A stretch of DNA of 64,000 nt from contig NZ_VRYN01000002.1 in the NCBI RefSeq assembly GCF_008124605.1, forward strand, positions 1 through 64,000, in the 5' to 3' direction. The DNA is from Halobacterium salinarum DSM 3754. Its GTDB lineage: Archaea; Halobacteriota; Halobacteria; Halobacteriales; Halobacteriaceae. The notes beneath the pieces are model-generated. The model worked only from the letters and a program-made list of their open reading frames with translations, did not search any database and was not told the origin of the DNA. This document shows positions 8,448-16,476 of the stretch, piece after piece (position 1 is the stretch's first letter; every line of letters begins with the position of its first letter). The position numbers and the translations under genes were made by a program.

Positions 8448-9097
8448 CAGACACACCACACGCCGCCGACCGCGACGTACAGCGGACGTACAACCGGATC
8501 GCCAGCCACTTCGCGAAGACCCGCGAATACCCGTGGCCGGAGGTCGAGTCGTTCCTGGACGAGGAGTGTGCGGCGCCGGCGGTGGCGCTCGACCTCGGCT
8601 GCGGGAACGGACGCCACGCCGAGTTGCTCGCCGCGCAGGCCGCCGACGTGGTCTGCGTGGACGCCAGCACGGGGCTGCTCTCGGAGGCCCGCGACCGCGC
8701 GGCGGCCAACGGCTTCGACGCGACACTGGTCGCCGGCGACGCCGCCTGCGTTCCCGTTGCGTCGGGCACGGTGGACATCGCGGTGTACGTTGCGACGCTG
8801 CACCACCTCCGAGACCGGGACGCTCGCGTGGCCAGCCTCACCGAACTCGCGCGCGTGCTGGCCCCCGAGGGCACCGCGTTGGTGTCCGCCTGGAGCACTG
8901 CCCACGACCGCTTCGACGCCACCACCGGCTTCGACACGACCGTGGACTGGACGCTCCCCGGCGGTGAGACGGTGCCGCGGTTCTACCACGTCTACGACCC
9001 CGACGAGTTCGACGCCGACCTCGCGGCCAGCGACCTCCGTGTGGTGTCCTCAACCGTCTCCAGTGGCAACTGTTACGCGGTCGTTGCGCCGGCGTGA
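8444..9097 (+). CDS. Class I SAM-dependent methyltransferase (Trm9-like)
   Basis: A 217-residue Rossmann-fold methyltransferase. Motif I is LDLGCGNGRH (about 50-59), the acidic motif VCVDAS follows near residue 72, and post-motif segments resemble the Trm9/ALKBH8 family that methylates carboxymethyl groups on wobble uridine in tRNA. The late FYHVY segment also fits that family. The start overlaps the stop of the pilus platform gene (ATGA), so the two are coupled; it is followed 53 bases later by tRNA-Gly(UCC), whose wobble U could in principle be modified. The substrate is inferred from resemblance only, and a role in pilus biology cannot be excluded. Confidence 0.75.
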   Translation: MTDTPHAADRDVQRTYNRIASHFAKTREYPWPEVESFLDEECAAPAVALDLGCGNGRHAELLAAQAADVVCVDASTGLLSEARDRAAANGFDATLVAGDAACVPVASGTVDIAVYVATLHHLRDRDARVASLTELARVLAPEGTALVSAWSTAHDRFDATTGFDTTVDWTLPGGETVPRFYHVYDPDEFDADLAASDLRVVSSTVSSGNCYAVVAPA

Positions 9098-9150
9098 CGC
9101 TGGCGGCGAAGGGAAACACCCATAAACGACGGCTGGAAAGCAGTGGGTGC

Positions 9151-9221
9151 GCGCCGGTAGTCTAGTGGTAGGACCTGAGCCTTCCAAGCTCATGGCCCGG
9201 GTTCAAATCCCGGTCGGCGCA
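9151..9221 (+). tRNA. tRNA-Gly (anticodon UCC)
   Basis: The 71-nt cloverleaf has acceptor GCGCCGG pairing with TCGGCGC (one G-U), anticodon stem TGAGC/GCTCA around loop CTTCCAA giving anticodon UCC, and T arm CCGGG-TTCAAAT-CCCGG. CCA is not encoded. A TATA-like CATAAAC lies about 25 bases upstream. Its 3' end is copied at 9316-9339. Confidence 0.95.
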
Positions 9222-9315
9222 TTTCTGTCGAACGGAGTGCGACGAAACGCGTCGGGGAATCTGTACCCTGCGAGTCGCAGCCCGCGCAGCGCTGCGAGCC
9301 GGAACGCCTCGCATC

Positions 9316-9339
9316 GGTTCAAATCCCGGTCGGCGCATT
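9316..9339 (+). repeat. Duplicated 3' end of tRNA-Gly (att-like)
   Basis: These 24 bases repeat 9200-9223 exactly, covering the T loop, the 3' acceptor strand and two bases beyond the tRNA. Only 92 bases separate the copies and no integrase gene is visible. Such copies are made when elements integrate by tRNA 3'-end recombination, so this looks like a remnant. Confidence 0.7.
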
Positions 9340-9350
9340 CCTCGCGGTCG

Positions 9351-11036
9351 TCAGTTGCCGACGCGGTTGTACAGCTCGATGGCGTCCACAACGTCGTCGT
9401 TGCGGTCCATGTCGGTCTCCAACTCGACGTGGGCGGTGTCCGCGATCATGTCGACGGCGCGCTGGCGTTTCGCTGCCGTGTCGAATTTGTCCGCCAGCGG
9501 TTCACCGACGCTGACCTCAAGCGACCAGTACTGGTTGGGGTAGGCGGTGCGCATGTTGTACGGGGAGTCGTGGTACGCCAGCCGGACGGCGTACGCCGAC
9601 AGCGACGACGCGACGTCCGAGTAGGCGTCGGGCACTCGCTTGTCGGGCAGCGTGATCTCGATGATGTCGCGCTGGGGGTGGCCGTATCCCGGCCGGGGGC
9701 GCTGCTCGTTGTTGTACGCGCCCGCGGACATCGTCTTCCCGAAGTTCGAGGGGCCGAGCCACCAGACGACCGCGCCGTCGAGGTGGTACGGCACGGGGCT
9801 GGTGTTCTTGAACAGCAACACCTGGTACCAGAACCAGCTGTCGCCGTGGATCTCCGTGGACAGCTCCATGGGCGCGGTGGCGGTGAACCCGTCGCCGCCG
9901 AGGGAATCGCCGGTCACCGGGTGGGTGTTGTTCTGGAGCGTGTCGAGGAGCGCGCTGTCGTAGTTGTCGAGATACGTGAAGTCGTCGCTCCACGCCGGAT
10001 CGGTTTTGGCCTGCAGGTAGACGCGGTCGCGTTCTTCGACTTCGGCGTCCGCCTCGCCGCGGGCGTCCGTCGGCCACTGGGTCTGACAGAACACGTCGGG
10101 GTCGTTTGTCGCCGCGACCGGGCCGCCGGTTTCGTCCCAGGCGGCGGCCCGGCCGCTGCCCTGGAAGGTGGGTGGCTCCGTCTCGTCGGGCAACAGCATG
10201 AGCCGCGGCAGCAGTTGTGCGATGGCGTGATCCGGGACCTCGGTGTCCGCGCTGCGGAACGACTGCGCCCAGTCGAGGGCCTGGCTGCCGAGCGCGCCGA
10301 ACGGCAGCGAGCCGTCCCGGACGGTGTTCCGGATGGCGTCCAAGTCCACGTTGAACGCCGCGGCCTTCTCGGCGTCCGTCCAGTTCACCGTGGCGCGCTC
10401 GACGCTGGCGACGCCGCCGCCAGCGCCGTTCTCGCCGGGCATGAAATCCAGGAACACGTCCGGAATGTGGCGCTCCTGGTAGGACGGCAGGAACTCCGCG
10501 AGCGTCGTGTCCGCGGTGAGCGCGGCGTCTTCGCCGTCGGTGACCGTGATCGTGGTGTCGGCGGACGCGGTGTCGCCGTCCGCACCGGTGACCGTGAGCG
10601 ACACCGTCACCGAGCCGGCCGCAGCGAACGTGACCGTCGGCGTGGGGCCGGTGACGTCGTCCTGGTCGGGAAGCGTCCACTCGTAGCCGTCGATGTCGCC
10701 GGTCGACGCCGAGGCGTCGAGCGTGACTGACTCGCCGACCGACGGTGACGACGGACGCACCGTGATGGCGGCCGCGAGGGAGCCGTCACCATCGCCGTCG
10801 TCGACGGGGCGAAGCTGGTTCCACGGCCCCCACTCGTCGCTGCCCGGTTCGTCGCCTTTCGTCCACCACTTGGCCGCCCAGACGTAGCCGTCGAAGGTGA
10901 CCTCGTCGCCCTCGGTGTACGCCGTGTCGGGATCCCACGCGGGTGGGCTGTCCGATGCCGCCGTTGCCGATGCGCTCGCGCCCAGCAGCGCGCCGACCGT
11001 GAGCGCGCCGCGCTGGATGTAGGTGCGTCGGTTCAT
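9351..11036 (-). CDS. Tat-exported chitin-binding/PKD protein with unassigned C-terminal domain
   Basis: A 561-residue secreted protein. It starts with a Tat signal (NRRTYIQRG), followed by a carbohydrate-binding module of the CBM5/12 type (about 32-75, with WDPDTAYTEGD and VWAAKWWTKGD), a PKD domain (about 85-165), and then almost 400 residues I cannot place. That region is rich in Trp, Tyr and His (for example SWFWYQVLLF and AVVWWLGPSNFGK) and lacks the GH18 catalytic motif of its two neighbours. It is the last gene of a three-gene chitin cluster; its start overlaps the stop of the previous chitinase (ATGA). A role on chitin is inferred from the binding module and context. Confidence 0.75.
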   Translation of the reverse strand: MNRRTYIQRGALTVGALLGASASATAASDSPPAWDPDTAYTEGDEVTFDGYVWAAKWWTKGDEPGSDEWGPWNQLRPVDDGDGDGSLAAAITVRPSSPSVGESVTLDASASTGDIDGYEWTLPDQDDVTGPTPTVTFAAAGSVTVSLTVTGADGDTASADTTITVTDGEDAALTADTTLAEFLPSYQERHIPDVFLDFMPGENGAGGGVASVERATVNWTDAEKAAAFNVDLDAIRNTVRDGSLPFGALGSQALDWAQSFRSADTEVPDHAIAQLLPRLMLLPDETEPPTFQGSGRAAAWDETGGPVAATNDPDVFCQTQWPTDARGEADAEVEERDRVYLQAKTDPAWSDDFTYLDNYDSALLDTLQNNTHPVTGDSLGGDGFTATAPMELSTEIHGDSWFWYQVLLFKNTSPVPYHLDGAVVWWLGPSNFGKTMSAGAYNNEQRPRPGYGHPQRDIIEITLPDKRVPDAYSDVASSLSAYAVRLAYHDSPYNMRTAYPNQYWSLEVSVGEPLADKFDTAAKRQRAVDMIADTAHVELETDMDRNDDVVDAIELYNRVGN

Positions 11037-12751
11037 GGTGTGTGTTGATTGATCGTTTCGAGTAGCGTGCCGTCGTAGTCCTGTGAGAGCTCCCAGATCA
11101 TCACGCCGCCGAGGTCTTCGGCGACCGCCAACTCGACTTTCGCAGCGATCGAAGTCGGGTCGTCGTAGCTGATGAACACGCCCTCGCTGTCGTTCCAGAG
11201 GTAGGGGACCCCGCCCTGCTCGTTGCGCTGTTTGGTCCAGGCGTCGGCGCCCTCGTAGTTCGCGGCGAGGTCGCCGTAGTCGAACGCCCCCGTGTTGGCG
11301 TCGTCGGGGCCGCGGAGGTCGTTCCACGTGCCCGGCGGGATCACGTCGTTCTGGTACTTGGGGTCGCCTTGCTGCCACTCCGACAGCGAGAACGTGTCCC
11401 AGATGCCGTTCTCAACGTTGCAGCCGCGGCCGTAGAACGGCATCCCCAACACGAGCGTGCCGGGATCGTCGACGGGGTCACCGTGGTCCTCCCACTCCAT
11501 CCAGTCCACCCAGTAGCCTTGCTCCTTCCAGATCGTGAGTGTCGTTTCCAGGGTGTACTGTTGGGCGTCCCCGGACGGCGGGTAGTCCGGGGGCGTCCCG
11601 TAGATCGGCGCGTTCAGCCCGGCGGTGCCGTGCCAGACGCCCGTGAAGTCGTACGCCATCATGTAGATGTCGTCGACCACGGCGGCGACCTCGCGGTGGT
11701 TGATCAGCGCGGCGTTCCAGTCCGACCCGCCGTTGGCGACCGAGAGGTCGTACGTGCGGCCGTCCTCGACCTCGGCGTCGTTGAGGCGGTCCCGAACGGT
11801 CTCCAGGAGCGCGACGTGGTTCGCGGGTCCCTGGGCGCTGCCGCACTCGCATTTCCCGCGGCGCGGCCCCGGGTGTTCCCAGTCGACGTCGATGCCGTCG
11901 AAGTCGTAGGTGCGCATGAGGTCGACGGCGGTGGTGGCGAAGCGCTCCCTGCTGGCCTGGTCGGCGGCGGCGTCCTCGAAGCCCGGGGACAACCCCCAGC
12001 CGCCGATCGAGAGCTTCAGCCTGGTGTCGGCGGCCCGGTCCTGCTTGAGGCTGGCGAACGACGCCAGCAGCGACTCGTGGTCCACGTCGCTGTCGGGGAG
12101 CACCACGGTGCCGTCGGGCTGCACGTCCAGGAAGGCGTACAGCACGTCGGTGACCTGGTCGAAGGGCACGTCGGCCGGGTAGAAGTCGTAGTCGTCGGTC
12201 CCCTTCCAGCTGGGGTAGTAGCCGACGACTTTGAACTCGTCGTCGCCGGGCGACGTGGTGGCGGTGATCTGCTGTGTCGCCGTGTCTGTGGTGCCGTCGC
12301 CGGTGGTGACGGTGAGCTCGATGGTGTACTCGCCGGCGGCGTCGTAGGTGTGGGAGGCCGTGACGCCGGCTGCAGTGGTGCCGTCGCCGAACGCCCACTC
12401 GTAGCTGTCGACGCTCCCGGTGGTGTCGCTGGCGTCGACGGTCACGGCGGTGCCCGGCTCCACCGTGGTGTCGGTGACCGTGAACGCGGCCGTGGGGCCG
12501 CCCGGCGACCCGTCGACGGGGCGGCGTTGGGTCCACGGCCCCCACTCGTCGGCACCGGGTTTGTCGCCTTTCGTCCACCATTTGGCTTCCCAGACGTAGC
12601 CGTCGAAGGTCGCCTTATCGCCGTCCGTATAGACGGTGTCGGGATCCCACTCGGGCGGGGTGTCGGCGGCCGATGTTGGTGTGCTCGCCGCGAGCAGCGA
12701 TGCGATGACTGCTGATGACGTGCGGAGGTAGCTGCGTCTATCGTGGGGCAT
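11033..12751 (-). CDS. Tat-exported GH18 chitinase (second of the cluster)
   Basis: The protein has 572 residues: Tat signal (DRRSYLR, 4-10), CBM5/12 chitin-binding module (34-75), PKD domain (about 86-165), and a GH18 catalytic domain from about 174. The catalytic signature DGIDVDWE spans 285-292, with E292 as proton donor, and SIGGW (248-252) is the second conserved GH18 motif. It would hydrolyse chitin outside the cell. The first 70 residues are almost identical at DNA level to the upstream chitinase. The start codon ATG at 12751 lies 92 bases after that gene, and the stop overlaps the next gene, indicating one operon. Confidence 0.88.
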   Translation of the reverse strand: MPHDRRSYLRTSSAVIASLLAASTPTSAADTPPEWDPDTVYTDGDKATFDGYVWEAKWWTKGDKPGADEWGPWTQRRPVDGSPGGPTAAFTVTDTTVEPGTAVTVDASDTTGSVDSYEWAFGDGTTAAGVTASHTYDAAGEYTIELTVTTGDGTTDTATQQITATTSPGDDEFKVVGYYPSWKGTDDYDFYPADVPFDQVTDVLYAFLDVQPDGTVVLPDSDVDHESLLASFASLKQDRAADTRLKLSIGGWGLSPGFEDAAADQASRERFATTAVDLMRTYDFDGIDVDWEHPGPRRGKCECGSAQGPANHVALLETVRDRLNDAEVEDGRTYDLSVANGGSDWNAALINHREVAAVVDDIYMMAYDFTGVWHGTAGLNAPIYGTPPDYPPSGDAQQYTLETTLTIWKEQGYWVDWMEWEDHGDPVDDPGTLVLGMPFYGRGCNVENGIWDTFSLSEWQQGDPKYQNDVIPPGTWNDLRGPDDANTGAFDYGDLAANYEGADAWTKQRNEQGGVPYLWNDSEGVFISYDDPTSIAAKVELAVAEDLGGVMIWELSQDYDGTLLETINQHTP

Positions 12752-12753
12752 GC
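12541..12753 (-). repeat. 5' segment shared by the two chitinase genes
   Basis: This segment matches 14274-14486 with only about eight differences; the 90-odd bases nearest the start codons are identical, silent positions included. Farther into the genes the catalytic domains diverge strongly, so the block looks homogenised by gene conversion or recently duplicated. Confidence 0.75.
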
Positions 12754-12843
12754 ATTGGGGGGTGCGCGCGGAGCCGGTGGCGGCCACCACGGCGGTGGGT
12801 CGCCGCCAGCGCGTCCGTGTTCGGGGGGCGATGCATCGTATCG

Positions 12844-14484
12844 CTACTGCCAGGCGTCCCGGACGGTGTCCAGGAGGACTTCGTTTTTGTCGCCGGAGAA
12901 CGTCCAGAACATCATCCCGCCGATGTCGTGCTGGGCGGCGTAGGCGGTTTTGGCCTCGACCGACCGGGGGCTGTCGTAGCTCACGAGCACGTTCTTCGAC
13001 GGCGAGTACAACCACGGCACCTTCGCGGTGTCGTCCCAGAACGTCTCGTAGTCGCTGCTCGGGGCGAGGTTCTGGGTGATGTCCCAGTACTCCTTGATGC
13101 CGTTGTCCTGTCCCCACGTTCCGTCCGGCGTGCCGTCGAAGGGCTGGTAGAGGCCGTTGTTGTCGCTGCTGGCGACGTTCCCGAAGCTGCGCCCGTAGAA
13201 CGGCAGGCCAAGCGACAGCTGGGCGGGGTCGAAGGCCGTATCCAGCCAGAAGGACATCGACGCGTCCACGTAGAACTCGTCGGCGTTCGGCGACGGATCG
13301 GCTTCGGTGCCGTACAGCGGTGCTTGGTGGTTGGTGTAGTCGTTGAACGCGCCGTGGTAGTCGTAGGTCATGACGTTCAGGAAGTCAAGCGCCTCGGCGT
13401 TGGCCGCGTGGTCCAGCCCGGTGTTCTTCTCCGGGTCGGCGGACAGCGCGGTTGTTAGCTGGTAGCGCTTGCCGTCCTCGTCCTCGGCGACGTCGAGCTT
13501 CTCGCGGACGGTCTGGAGGAGTTCCGTGTACCGCTGTTTGTCGCCGTCGCGAACGACGTTGCCGGAGTTCCCGCCGCCGCCGGGGTACTCCCAGTCGATG
13601 TCCAGGCCGTCGAAGTTGTGGGTGCGCATGATCTCGATGGCGGTGTCCGCGAACCGCTCGCGGCTGGCCTGCGACTGGGCGGCGTTCGAGAAGTACGTCG
13701 AATCGTTCCAGCCGCCGATGGAGAACAGGAACGCCGTGTCGGGGTCGTCGACGAGGTCGTCGAAGCCGGTGTGGTCGTGCCAGGATTTCGGTTCGAGCAC
13801 GCGCATCGCGGCGTTCTCCTGGATGTAGTCCACGGCCCCGTCCTCGCGGACGGTGAGGAACGCGTAGTTGACGTGTGTGACCTTATCCAGGGGGATGTCG
13901 CCCGGGAAGTAGTCGCGGTCCCACTGTGCCCACTGCATGTAGTAGCCGACGACGCGCCCGTCAGCGGGCGCACCGCCGTCGGCGACCAGCAGCGTCGCCG
14001 ATGTCGTGTCGATGGTGCCGTCGCCGGTGGTGACAGTGAGCTCGATGGTGTACTCGCCGGCGGCGTCGTAGGTGTGGGAGGCCGTGACGCCGGACGCGGT
14101 GGTGCCGTCGCCGAACGCCCACTCGTAGCTGTCGACATCGCCGACGGTGTTGCTGGCGTCGACGGTCACGGTGGTTTCGGGCTCGATCACTGATTCGCTG
14201 GTGGTGAACGATGCGGTCGGCCCGCCGGGATCGGTGGGGCTGTCGTCGACGGGGCGAAGCTGGTTCCACGGCCCCCACTCGTCGGCACCGGGTTTGTCGC
14301 CTTTCGTCCACCATTTGGCTTCCCAGACGTAGCCGTCGAAGGTCGCCTGGTCGCCGTCAGTGTAGACGGTGTCGGGGTCCCATTCGGGTGGGGTGTCGGC
14401 GGCCGATGTTGGTGTGCTCGCCGCGAGCAGCGATGCGATGACTGCTGATGACGTGCGGAGGTAGCTGCGTCTATCGTGGGGCAT
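12844..14484 (-). CDS. Tat-exported GH18 chitinase (first of the cluster)
   Basis: The 546-residue protein has the same order as its neighbour: Tat signal (DRRSYLR), CBM5/12 module (34-75), PKD domain (about 90-168) and GH18 domain. The catalytic motif DGLDIDWE spans 292-299 with E299 as proton donor, preceded by SIGGW (255-259). It ends normally with the conserved MMFWTFSGD segment. It is the promoter-proximal gene of the cluster, with an AT-rich promoter about 110 bases upstream. The catalytic domain differs clearly from the second chitinase, so the pair may attack chitin in complementary ways; that is inference. Confidence 0.9.
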   Translation of the reverse strand: MPHDRRSYLRTSSAVIASLLAASTPTSAADTPPEWDPDTVYTDGDQATFDGYVWEAKWWTKGDKPGADEWGPWNQLRPVDDSPTDPGGPTASFTTSESVIEPETTVTVDASNTVGDVDSYEWAFGDGTTASGVTASHTYDAAGEYTIELTVTTGDGTIDTTSATLLVADGGAPADGRVVGYYMQWAQWDRDYFPGDIPLDKVTHVNYAFLTVREDGAVDYIQENAAMRVLEPKSWHDHTGFDDLVDDPDTAFLFSIGGWNDSTYFSNAAQSQASRERFADTAIEIMRTHNFDGLDIDWEYPGGGGNSGNVVRDGDKQRYTELLQTVREKLDVAEDEDGKRYQLTTALSADPEKNTGLDHAANAEALDFLNVMTYDYHGAFNDYTNHQAPLYGTEADPSPNADEFYVDASMSFWLDTAFDPAQLSLGLPFYGRSFGNVASSDNNGLYQPFDGTPDGTWGQDNGIKEYWDITQNLAPSSDYETFWDDTAKVPWLYSPSKNVLVSYDSPRSVEAKTAYAAQHDIGGMMFWTFSGDKNEVLLDTVRDAWQ

Positions 14485-14590
14485 GTGTGAGGCGTGTCGG
14501 CCACGCCCGCAGGGGCGGGTCCTGTGCTGCGTGGCCGCGTGTCATCGCTACGCGGGGTCCGCCCTAATCAGTTTTTGCCACACAGTGACT

Positions 14591-14604
14591 TATAATAAAT
14601 AATA
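14591..14604 (-). promoter_or_regulatory. AT-rich promoter of the chitinase operon
   Basis: The sequence TATAATAAATAATA lies 107-120 bases before the first chitinase start. It is the only AT-rich stretch in the gap, implying a leader of about 80 bases if it is the TATA box. It may also serve as the downstream tract of the adjacent terminator. Confidence 0.45.
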
Positions 14605-14608
14605 CGTT

Positions 14609-14630
14609 CGGGCGTTGGGTATAACGCCCG
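14609..14630 (-). terminator. Hairpin after the MDR oxidoreductase gene
   Basis: CGGGCGTT and AACGCCCG form an 8-bp stem around a 6-base loop. On the minus strand the hairpin follows the stop at 14678 and is followed by an AT-rich stretch. Confidence 0.5.
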
Positions 14631-14677
14631 GCTTGACCCAACGAGGGCCGTCGATGCCGACCGGCTGACGGCTGGTG

Positions 14678-15688
14678 TTACTCCGAGACGCCGACGACCT
14701 GCTTGCCGATGTTGTCCCCGGAGAACAGCCCGAGGAACGCGTCCGGCGCGTTTTCGAGCCCGGAGACGACCGTCTCACGGTGCTCGATGTCGCCGGCCGC
14801 GACCCACTGCCCGAGCTGTTCGCTGGCTTCGCCGAACCGGGTGGCGAAGTCCCCAACGAGCAGCCCCTGGACTTTCGCGCGGGGCGCGATGAGCTGGGGG
14901 AGCTTCCGCGGTCCCGTCGGCACGTCCTCGTTGTTGTAGTGTGCGATCTGCCCACAGACGGCGACGCGCGCGTCGACGTTCAGTTTCGTGAACACCGCGT
15001 CGCTGATCGGGCCGCCGACGTTGTCGAAGTAGACGTCGACCCCGTCGGGGGCGGCGTCATCGAGGGCGGCGCTGTAGTCGTCGACCTGCTTGTAGTTGAT
15101 CCCGGCGTCGAAGCCGAGGTCCTCGGTGAGCCAGTCGACTTTCTCCTCGGAGCCGGCGAACCCGACCACGCGGCAGCCGTTGTGCTTCGCGATCTGGCCG
15201 ACCACGGAGCCGACTGCGCCCGCCGCGCCGGAGACGACCACCGTGTCCCCGGGCTTCGGGGCGCCGACCTCAAGCAGGCCGAAGTAGGCGGTGCGGCCGG
15301 GCATCCCGAGCACGCCGAGGTACGCCGGCAGATCCGCGACCGACGGGTCGACCGGCGCGACGTTGGCGGCGTCGAGGAGGCTGTAGTCCGCCCAGGTGCC
15401 GTTGCCGGACACCAGGTCGCCGGCCTCGTAGGCGTCGCTCTCGCTTTCCACGACTTCCCCAACGACGCCGCCGCTGAGGGGTTCGCCGACCGTCCACGGG
15501 TCCGCGTACGAATCGGAGTCCCGCATCCGACCGCGCATGTACGGGTCGACGGAGAGATACCGAACGCGCACCAGCAGTTCGCCGTGGCGGGGCTCGGGAA
15601 CGTCGCGCTCGCGGAGTTCGAAGCTGTCCATGTCGGGTTCGCCTTCGGGTCGCTCGGCGAACACCCACTCGCGGGAAGTGTCTCGCAT
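14678..15688 (-). CDS. Zinc-independent MDR-family NADP-dependent oxidoreductase
   Basis: The 336-residue protein belongs to the medium-chain reductase group that includes leukotriene B4 dehydrogenase and curcumin reductase. The nucleotide-binding motif is SGAAGAVGSVVGQ (mid-protein), and the Tyr/Asn-containing YFDNVGG segment is typical. Zinc ligands of alcohol dehydrogenases are absent. It likely reduces activated double bonds of enones or quinones using NADPH in the cytoplasm. ATG 15688 begins the recognisable N terminus (MRDTSREWVFAERP), so the much longer upstream frame is spurious. It diverges from the SDR gene at 15825, sharing a 136-bp promoter region. Confidence 0.8.
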   Translation of the reverse strand: MRDTSREWVFAERPEGEPDMDSFELRERDVPEPRHGELLVRVRYLSVDPYMRGRMRDSDSYADPWTVGEPLSGGVVGEVVESESDAYEAGDLVSGNGTWADYSLLDAANVAPVDPSVADLPAYLGVLGMPGRTAYFGLLEVGAPKPGDTVVVSGAAGAVGSVVGQIAKHNGCRVVGFAGSEEKVDWLTEDLGFDAGINYKQVDDYSAALDDAAPDGVDVYFDNVGGPISDAVFTKLNVDARVAVCGQIAHYNNEDVPTGPRKLPQLIAPRAKVQGLLVGDFATRFGEASEQLGQWVAAGDIEHRETVVSGLENAPDAFLGLFSGDNIGKQVVGVSE

Positions 15689-15824
15689 ACAATCATCAAC
15701 AACCCCCAGGGGGAGGGTAGTTACGCTTCCAGCAGCGCCTTCCGGTGTGCGCGAGCGCGCACCGAGAACAGGCACGCCTGGCAGGCACCCGTAGGTATTC
15801 ACCGCAGCACGGTCATGCATCCGT

Positions 15825-16457
15825 ATGGACGTACTCGTTGCTGGCGCGCACGGACGTGTCGGCCAACACCTCACGGAACGACTCGCTGACGACGGCCACC
15901 ACGTCCGCGGAATGATTCGGGACCCCGCACAGACCGACACCATCGACGGGCTGGGTGCCACCCCCGTCGTCGCGGATCTGACCGACGACGTGGCGGACGC
16001 GGTCGCGGGCTGCGACGGCGTGGTGTTTGCGGCCGGGTCCCGCGGGGAGGCGCTCGACGCGGTCGACCGGGACGGCGCGATTCGGCTGCTGTCGGCGGCC
16101 GAAGACGCCGCCGTCGACCGCTTCGTGATGCTCAGCTCGATGGGAGCCGACGACCCGTCCCGGGGCCCGGACGACCTCCGATCGTACCTGGCGGCGAAAG
16201 CCGACGCCGACGCCCGCCTCCGGGAGAGCCCCGTAGCGCACACGATCGTGCGCCCGGGCAGCCTGACCACCGACGCGGGCACCGGGCGTGTGACGGTCGC
16301 GGACACACTGGACCCGGCGGCCGGCTCGATCCCCTGTGCCGACGTGGCGCAGACGCTGGCGGCGGCGCTCACCGCGCCGGCGGCCCGCGACACGACGTTC
16401 GAAGTGCTGGCCGGCGACACCCCCGTCGCGGAGGCGGTTGCGTCCGTGGGCGATTGA
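15825..16457 (+). CDS. SDR-family NAD(P)-binding protein (NmrA-like)
   Basis: This 210-residue atypical short-chain dehydrogenase has the cofactor motif GAHGRVGQH at residues 7-15. The segment RFVMLSSMGAD and the downstream YLAAKADAD (YxxxK-like) match the SDR family that includes NmrA and biliverdin reductase-like proteins. Length is usual for this group. Substrate is unknown; it may act as a redox sensor or an oxidoreductase. It is convergent with the potD-like gene, 19 bases from its stop. Confidence 0.75.
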   Translation: MDVLVAGAHGRVGQHLTERLADDGHHVRGMIRDPAQTDTIDGLGATPVVADLTDDVADAVAGCDGVVFAAGSRGEALDAVDRDGAIRLLSAAEDAAVDRFVMLSSMGADDPSRGPDDLRSYLAAKADADARLRESPVAHTIVRPGSLTTDAGTGRVTVADTLDPAAGSIPCADVAQTLAAALTAPAARDTTFEVLAGDTPVAEAVASVGD

Positions 16458-16476
16458 GCACCGCGCCGACGGGCGC

